Position numbers and translations under genes: made by a program. Below, piece after piece: positions 24,298-27,839 of a stretch of DNA of 27,839 bases; the stretch's first letter is position 1, and each line of letters begins with the position of its first letter. Where the stretch lies: positions 1 through 27,839 of the forward strand of contig JAGOIJ010000002.1 of NCBI GenBank assembly GCA_017995695.1, in the 5' to 3' direction. Under the pieces are notes generated by a model. The model was not told the origin of the DNA, did no database searches, and saw only the letters and a list, made by a program, of their open reading frames with translations. Source of the DNA: Candidatus Omnitrophota bacterium. GTDB lineage: Bacteria > Omnitrophota > Gorgyraeia > Gygaellales > Profunditerraquicolaceae.

Positions 24298-25146
24298 ATG
24301 CAGGGACAAGCAAAGCTACCTATCGTACTGTTGATTGTTATCATTGCTTTATCTATAGCATTGGCAGGTGGTGGGTTTTATTTCTTAAAGCAGGAGCAAA
24401 GTCGTAATGCTGTCCTCCAGGATGAGTTAGAAGAACTTAAGATGCGTCAAAAGAACGCAGAAGAAAATCTTAGAGAAGCCAAGGGTTTGATTACAACGTT
24501 AGAAACCCAGCTTGATGAGGCGAAAAAGAAAATAGATGATTTAACTACTGACCTGCAGCAGGAAAAGACTGCTAAGCAGGAAGCTTTGACTAAGATGGAG
24601 CAGTTTCGCACGGATCTGGAGACGCAAAAAAAATTGCGTTCGGATTTAGAGGAGCGTTTTAATGTTGCGCAAAAAGATGCTGAAGGTTTTCAGAATCAAC
24701 TCAAGCAGCTTGAAGTGAAGCGAGGGGAGCTTGAAGCAAAATTAAAAGAGTTAGAAGCGCAGCAGCAGTCACAGATAGAGCTTGGCAGGATTGTTGTTAG
24801 CCCTGAGGCAATTCCCGTCGCTGAAGTGGTTGATACAAAAGCTACTGCAAAGTCTGCGACTAGTAAAAAAGCAAAGGCAACTAAGGAAACCACGCGCGTT
24901 CCCGCTGCGGGCCTGGAAGGGAAGGTTCTTGTGGTTAACCGAGATTATAATTTTGCGGTGATTAATGTTGGAAGCAAGGATGGCGTTGCTGTGGGAAACG
25001 TCTTTAGCGTTGAGCATAGCAATAAATATATTGGCGATGTCAAGGTTGAAAAAGTGCACGATAATATGGCCGCGGCTGGCTTTAGCTCTGCCGACATGAA
25101 GGATAAAGTTAGCGAGGGTGATAAGGTAGTCCGTCAAGGCAAATGA
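24298..25146 (+). CDS. Membrane-anchored coiled-coil protein with C-terminal beta domain
   Basis: A 282-residue protein of unknown function. One transmembrane helix at about residues 8-30 is followed by a long charged coiled coil from about 31 to 160, a low-complexity Ala/Lys/Thr linker (about 178-200), and a compact C-terminal domain (about 205-280). That domain, with GKVLVVNRDYNFAVINVGSKDG and VGNVFSVE, resembles small SH3-like/FlgT-C-type beta domains. Topology predicts a periplasmic coiled coil. The layout recalls MreC, but no MreC motif is visible and mreC normally follows mreB. A near-perfect AAAGGAGG lies 4 nt before the ATG, suggesting strong translation. The stop overlaps the aroA start (ATGA), so the two are coupled. 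Confidence 0.8.
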   Translation: MQGQAKLPIVLLIVIIALSIALAGGGFYFLKQEQSRNAVLQDELEELKMRQKNAEENLREAKGLITTLETQLDEAKKKIDDLTTDLQQEKTAKQEALTKMEQFRTDLETQKKLRSDLEERFNVAQKDAEGFQNQLKQLEVKRGELEAKLKELEAQQQSQIELGRIVVSPEAIPVAEVVDTKATAKSATSKKAKATKETTRVPAAGLEGKVLVVNRDYNFAVINVGSKDGVAVGNVFSVEHSNKYIGDVKVEKVHDNMAAAGFSSADMKDKVSEGDKVVRQGK

Positions 25147-26483
25147 AAGGTTTTGTAGTTCATCAGGCCTCGGGTGCCTTACGAGGTAAATTTGTTTTTC
25201 CCGGCGATAAATCTATTGCTCACCGTTGTGTTATTCTTTCCGCGTTAAGCCGCAAGGCAGTAACAATAACAAATTTTCCTACCAATGAAGATTGCCTAGC
25301 TACGATACAAGTCTTTCGGCAGCTTGGCGTACGTATTAATCATGCCATAAGCAAACAATTACTCGTTGTGTCTGGACATGGTTTGCACGGCTTGCGTAAA
25401 CCATCAGGCCCCATTGTTATTAAGGAATCGGGCACGACGTTCAGGTTGCTCTTGGGGGTGTTGGCGGGGCAACCTTTTTCTGTGACTTTGTCTGCTGGTA
25501 AGGCTCTTTCCCGTCGTCCCATGGCGCGCGTTACCAAGCCCTTGCGCTTGATGGGAACACGCATTCACCCAATACGAAACACGCAAGACTCAATACAAGA
25601 AGAATTCCCCCCGCTTACGATTTGCGGTGGAGATTTACATGCTATTACGTATAAGATGCCCGTTGCATCTGCGCAGGTAAAGTCCGCAATCTTATTAGCC
25701 GGTCTGTATGCTCAAGGCATAACAAAAATTATTGAGCCGGTGAGAACGCGTGATCATACGGAGCGCATCTTAACCTTATTTAACGCTGAAATAAAGAAAC
25801 GGGGAAATGCAATCGAACTTTGCGGAGGCAAGGAACTTAAGGCGCCAAAAAAAATTATGGTGCCTGGAGATATTTCTTCGGCAGCTTTTTTTATTGTTTT
25901 GGCTTGTATCATGCCGCAAGCGCATATAACTATTAAACACATTAGCTTAAATCCTTCGCGTACCGGAGCGCTGGGTGTGCTTAAAAGAATGGGGGCGCGC
26001 ATTACAGCCACCAGGTCACTAAGTCACCGGGTCAGCAGTAACCCAGAACCTCAAGGAGATATCTCGGTAAAAAGTAGCACATTGAAAAGTACTGTTGTTG
26101 AAAGAAATGAAATTCCTTCCTTAATAGATGAGTTGCCAATTCTCATGGTGGCAGCTGCATGCGCGCGCGGAAAGACCGTATTCGAAGGAGTTGGTGAATT
26201 ACGGGTGAAGGAAACTGATCGCATACGCTCTATGAGCGATAATCTTCAGAAAATGGGTGTGAAAATTTCCATAATTAAGCGCGGAGTCCGTGAGGATATA
26301 GTTGTAGAAGGCGCAAAAGAGCTTAAGGGCGCTCGGGTTAAGAGTTTTGGCGATCATCGCACTGCCATGAGCATGGTGGTGGCAGGATTAAAAGCAAAAG
26401 GCAGTACCCGCATTGATGATGTTGCTTGTATTGGTAAGTCGTTTCCTCGTTTTATAGAGTTAGTGAAACGCTTGGTATCTTAA
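25143..26483 (+). CDS. aroA: 3-phosphoshikimate 1-carboxyvinyltransferase (EPSP synthase)
   Basis: A 446-residue shikimate pathway enzyme that transfers enolpyruvate from PEP to shikimate-3-phosphate. FPGDKSIAHR places the substrate lysine at Lys23; KESGTTFRLL is the PEP-loop region with Glu-Ser in place of the Asn-Ala of class I enzymes; SAQVKSAILLAGLYA, IDELPILMVAAA, ELRVKETDRI and FGDHRTAMSM follow. Two loops are longer than in typical AroA, and both coincide with short tandem DNA repeats: residues 142-153 after MGTRI, and 290-300 after RMGARITA. Core motifs are intact, so the enzyme is probably active. Start overlaps the preceding gene by 4 nt. MurA is excluded because of the GDKSxAHR and shikimate-type motifs. 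Confidence 0.94.
   Translation: MKGFVVHQASGALRGKFVFPGDKSIAHRCVILSALSRKAVTITNFPTNEDCLATIQVFRQLGVRINHAISKQLLVVSGHGLHGLRKPSGPIVIKESGTTFRLLLGVLAGQPFSVTLSAGKALSRRPMARVTKPLRLMGTRIHPIRNTQDSIQEEFPPLTICGGDLHAITYKMPVASAQVKSAILLAGLYAQGITKIIEPVRTRDHTERILTLFNAEIKKRGNAIELCGGKELKAPKKIMVPGDISSAAFFIVLACIMPQAHITIKHISLNPSRTGALGVLKRMGARITATRSLSHRVSSNPEPQGDISVKSSTLKSTVVERNEIPSLIDELPILMVAAACARGKTVFEGVGELRVKETDRIRSMSDNLQKMGVKISIIKRGVREDIVVEGAKELKGARVKSFGDHRTAMSMVVAGLKAKGSTRIDDVACIGKSFPRFIELVKRLVS
25567..25601 (+). repeat. 7-nt repeat array inside aroA
   Basis: Five heptamers start at 25567, 25574, 25581, 25588 and 25595 (ACCCAAT, ACGAAAC, ACGCAAG, ACTCAAT, ACAAGAA), all beginning with AC. ACCCAAT also occurs in the lspA-lgt array and ACTCAAT in yggS. 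They encode extra residues between MGTRI and FPPLTI, at a surface loop of EPSP synthase. Confidence 0.65.
26010..26033 (+). repeat. Three 8-nt units inside aroA
   Basis: ACCAGGTC, ACTAAGTC and ACCGGGTC are consecutive at 26010, 26018 and 26026, pattern ACYRRGTC. The 24 bases equal 8 codons and keep the frame. They fall where AroA has a variable loop after RMGARI, and make it longer than usual. Period and unit differ from the 7-nt family. Confidence 0.6.
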
Positions 26484-26602
26484 GTGCATTCGAAACATAA
26501 TAGTGCGTACTGCCAAGTTCAACATCAAAGTGATAAGTGATGGTGTTATCTTCGCAGAAAGTTACGCCTTTTTAATTGTTTTGTCTACGCTTATAGGTAG
26601 CT

Positions 26603-26739
26603 AGCGGGTGACACCGAGACAGGTCCCATTTTCGCGCGCAGTCAGGCCGAAGGCGGACGAGCACGAAAAGGGTTGCTCGGCAGCCACCCGGCCAAACTGG
26701 ATTGGCCGGTGTGCCGCCCTCCTGCGGCAAGGACCCGCT
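26603..26739. other. GC-rich multi-hairpin element, possible ncRNA or palindromic mobile element
   Basis: A long imperfect hairpin is built from stacked helices: 26605-26610 with 26685-26690, 26614-26618 with 26676-26680, and 26625-26637 with 26661-26672 (one bulged A, one C-A mismatch), closed by GTC/GAC and a GCC-GAA-GGC tip. Two smaller hairpins follow: CCGGCCAA/TTGGCCGG (26688-26695 and 26702-26709) and TGCCGC/GCGGCA (26712-26717 and 26724-26729). Finally AGCGGGT (26603-26609) can pair with ACCCGCT (26733-26739), which competes with the base of the long hairpin. It is clearly richer in GC than the flanks. I could not match it to RNase P, SRP, tmRNA, 6S or a riboswitch. Either strand could be the functional one. 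Confidence 0.6.
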
Positions 26740-26773
26740 GATCATCAAAGCGAAATTACACAATTTGGAGTAT

Positions 26774-26788
26774 ATTACCGTTGGTAAT
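26774..26788. promoter_or_regulatory. Small dyad next to the mreB promoter
   Basis: ATTACC and GGTAAT flank GTT, forming a perfect 6-bp inverted repeat that ends 7 nt before the -35 box of mreB. It may be an operator, or a weak terminator since TATTTATTT follows. Confidence 0.4.
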
Positions 26789-26795
26789 TATTTAT

Positions 26796-26824
26796 TTGAC
26801 ATAGGGTTTAATCTTTGCTAAAAT
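26796..26824 (+). promoter_or_regulatory. Near-consensus extended -10 promoter of mreB
   Basis: TTGACA (26796-26801) and TAAAAT (26819-26824) are separated by 17 nt, and TGC directly before the -10 box makes it an extended -10 promoter. The transcript would start near 26831, leaving a leader of about 20 nt. This is the best promoter sequence in the window and indicates that mreB is transcribed independently of aroA. Confidence 0.8.
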
Positions 26825-26851
26825 CTCCCATACCTCAAAAAAAGGCCTTTC

Positions 26852-27839
26852 ATGGATAAATTCAAAACCATAGCAACGCAAGTTTTCAATTATATCCTTG
26901 GTTTATTTTCCAATGATATGGGGATCGACCTTGGCACAGCTACTACGCTGGTGTTTGTGAAGGGTGAAGGCGTGGTCTTGCGCGAGCCTTCGGTTGTTGC
27001 CATTGAGCGGGGCACAAGTAATGTCTTGGCGGTTGGCGAAGAAGCCAAGCGTATGCTTGGTCGCACGCCGGGCAATATTGTAGCAATACGGCCCATGAAA
27101 GATGGTGTTATCGCTGATTTTGAGATTACCGAGGCGATGTTGCGCTATTTTATGAAGAAAGTGCATCATCGTCGCGTGTGGGCGCGGCCGCGGATCGTCA
27201 TTGCAATTCCCTCCGGTATTACTGAAGTAGAAAAGCGGGCGGTTAAAGATTCGGCTGAGCGGGCTGGCGCGCGCGCAGTTTTTTTGATTGAAGAGCCTAT
27301 TGCAGCAGCAATAGGAGTTGGTTTGCCTATCCAAGAGCCAATCGGCAATATGATTATAGATATTGGTGGTGGTACGACAGAGATCGCCGTTATTTCTCTT
27401 GCCGGAATTGTTTTTTCAAAATCTATTCGCATTGCCGGTGATGAAATGGATGATTCAATCATTGAATATTTAAAGAAAACGTACAATCTTATGATTGGCG
27501 AGCGCACTGCCGAAGACATCAAGATAAAGCTTGGCTCTGCGTATCCACTCGATGAAGAGATGACGCTTGAGGTTAGAGGAAGAGATCTCATCGCAGGTTT
27601 GCCGAAAACAGTTACTATTACTTCCGAAGAAGTAAGGGAGGCGTTGCAGGAACCATTGCGCGCTATCGTTGAGTCCGTTAAGATCTCTCTTGAAAGGACT
27701 CCTCCGGAATTAGCTGCTGATTTGATCGAGCATGGCATCGTAATGGCTGGCGGCGGTTCTCTCTTGCGGGGGCTTGATAAATTAATTTCCGAGGAAACAA
27801 GTTTGCCTGTGCATGTGGCGGATGATCCCTTAACGGCGG
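26852..27839 (+). CDS. mreB: Rod-shape protein MreB, 5' part
   Basis: The first 329 residues of the actin-like MreB, which directs lateral wall synthesis with MreC, MreD, RodA and PBP2; the frame is still open at the window end. Phosphate-1 MGIDLGTATTLVFVKGEGVVLREPSVVAI, VIAIPSGITEVEKRAV, FLIEEPIAAAIGVG, phosphate-2 MIIDIGGGTTEIAVIS and VMAGGGSLLRGL are all canonical, in contrast to the divergent FtsA loops. The ATG at 26852 gives about 22 residues before MGIDLGTA, longer than most MreB starts, and may add a membrane-binding helix; the ATG at 26918 is an alternative. AAGG within the palindrome AAAGGCCTTT (26841-26850) is a possible Shine-Dalgarno, 6 nt before the start. Confidence 0.96.
   Translation, partial: MDKFKTIATQVFNYILGLFSNDMGIDLGTATTLVFVKGEGVVLREPSVVAIERGTSNVLAVGEEAKRMLGRTPGNIVAIRPMKDGVIADFEITEAMLRYFMKKVHHRRVWARPRIVIAIPSGITEVEKRAVKDSAERAGARAVFLIEEPIAAAIGVGLPIQEPIGNMIIDIGGGTTEIAVISLAGIVFSKSIRIAGDEMDDSIIEYLKKTYNLMIGERTAEDIKIKLGSAYPLDEEMTLEVRGRDLIAGLPKTVTITSEEVREALQEPLRAIVESVKISLERTPPELAADLIEHGIVMAGGGSLLRGLDKLISEETSLPVHVADDPLTA

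Larger units (their letters stand above)
26484..26851 (+). other. 368-nt intergenic region between aroA and mreB
   Basis: The first 120 nt (26484-26602) are moderately AT-rich. They hold a GATAA/TTATC inverted repeat followed about 20 nt later by a short T run (CTTTTTAATTGTTTTG near 26570-26584), which could act as a poor terminator for aroA. Next come a GC-rich hairpin element (26603-26739), a small dyad (26774-26788) and the mreB promoter. I see no credible protein gene; a 63-codon minus-strand frame across the element has no support. Confidence 0.7.

Noticed and set aside
24298..25146. Naming the coiled-coil gene mreC
   Set aside because: Only the layout is similar; no MreC sequence motif is visible and it lies before aroA, not after mreB.
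26590..26625. Resemblance to the 3' half of a cyclic-di-GMP (GEMM) riboswitch (TAGGTAGCTAGCGGGTGACA)
   Set aside because: The required upstream half and tetraloop-receptor features are absent, and the bases pair in the long hairpin instead.
26572..26763. 63-codon minus-strand frame across the hairpin element
   Set aside because: The sequence is dictated by the inverted repeats, has no ribosome site and matches no protein I know.
27166..27738. 190-codon open frame on the minus strand
   Set aside because: It is the antisense of mreB; codon periodicity follows mreB.

Overview
The window is one long run of co-oriented (+ strand) housekeeping genes: a division and cell-wall (dcw) cluster followed by a lipoprotein/translation cluster, ending in mreB. 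Both ends are cut, in rsmH on the left and mreB on the right. The gene set points to a Gram-negative-type bacterium with peptidoglycan, probably with meso-diaminopimelate because MurE carries the DNPR motif, and with a lipoprotein pathway (Lgt, LspA). Gene order, moderate GC and a peptidase-MA-like gene inside dcw fit an uncultivated lineage such as Candidatus Omnitrophota or another PVC-related group. That assignment is inference, not proof.

Region 1 (1-16205): rsmH', ftsL, ftsI, murE, murF, mraY, murD, ftsW, murG, a secreted HExxH peptidase-like gene, murC, murB, ddl, ftsQ, ftsA. Most neighbours overlap or lie within about 25 nt, so this looks like one translationally coupled operon. Every cytoplasmic step from MurB/MurC to lipid II (MraY, MurG) is present except MurA, together with the septal synthase pair FtsW/FtsI and the FtsL/FtsQ scaffold. 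ftsZ does not follow ftsA and is not in the window.

Region 2 (16206-24109): a well-formed sigma70-type promoter precedes yggS, proC, mtnP, ileS, a dksA/traR-like gene, lspA, lgt and rluD.

Region 3 (24110-27839): a hairpin-rich leader with a candidate promoter precedes a membrane-anchored coiled-coil protein and aroA. A 368-nt intergenic region then holds a GC-rich multi-hairpin element and a near-consensus extended -10 promoter for mreB.

The least expected signal is a family of short tandem repeats with 7-nt period (around ACYCAAT/ACTCACG). It fills the lspA-lgt spacer and also lies in frame inside yggS and aroA, where the proteins carry extra residues at loop positions. An 8-nt-period array sits at a second site in aroA, and related but weaker sequence lies in proC and in the mtnP-ileS spacer. 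This looks like a small repeat that spreads into spacers and tolerated protein loops. The multi-hairpin element upstream of mreB is the second strongest candidate for something undescribed.
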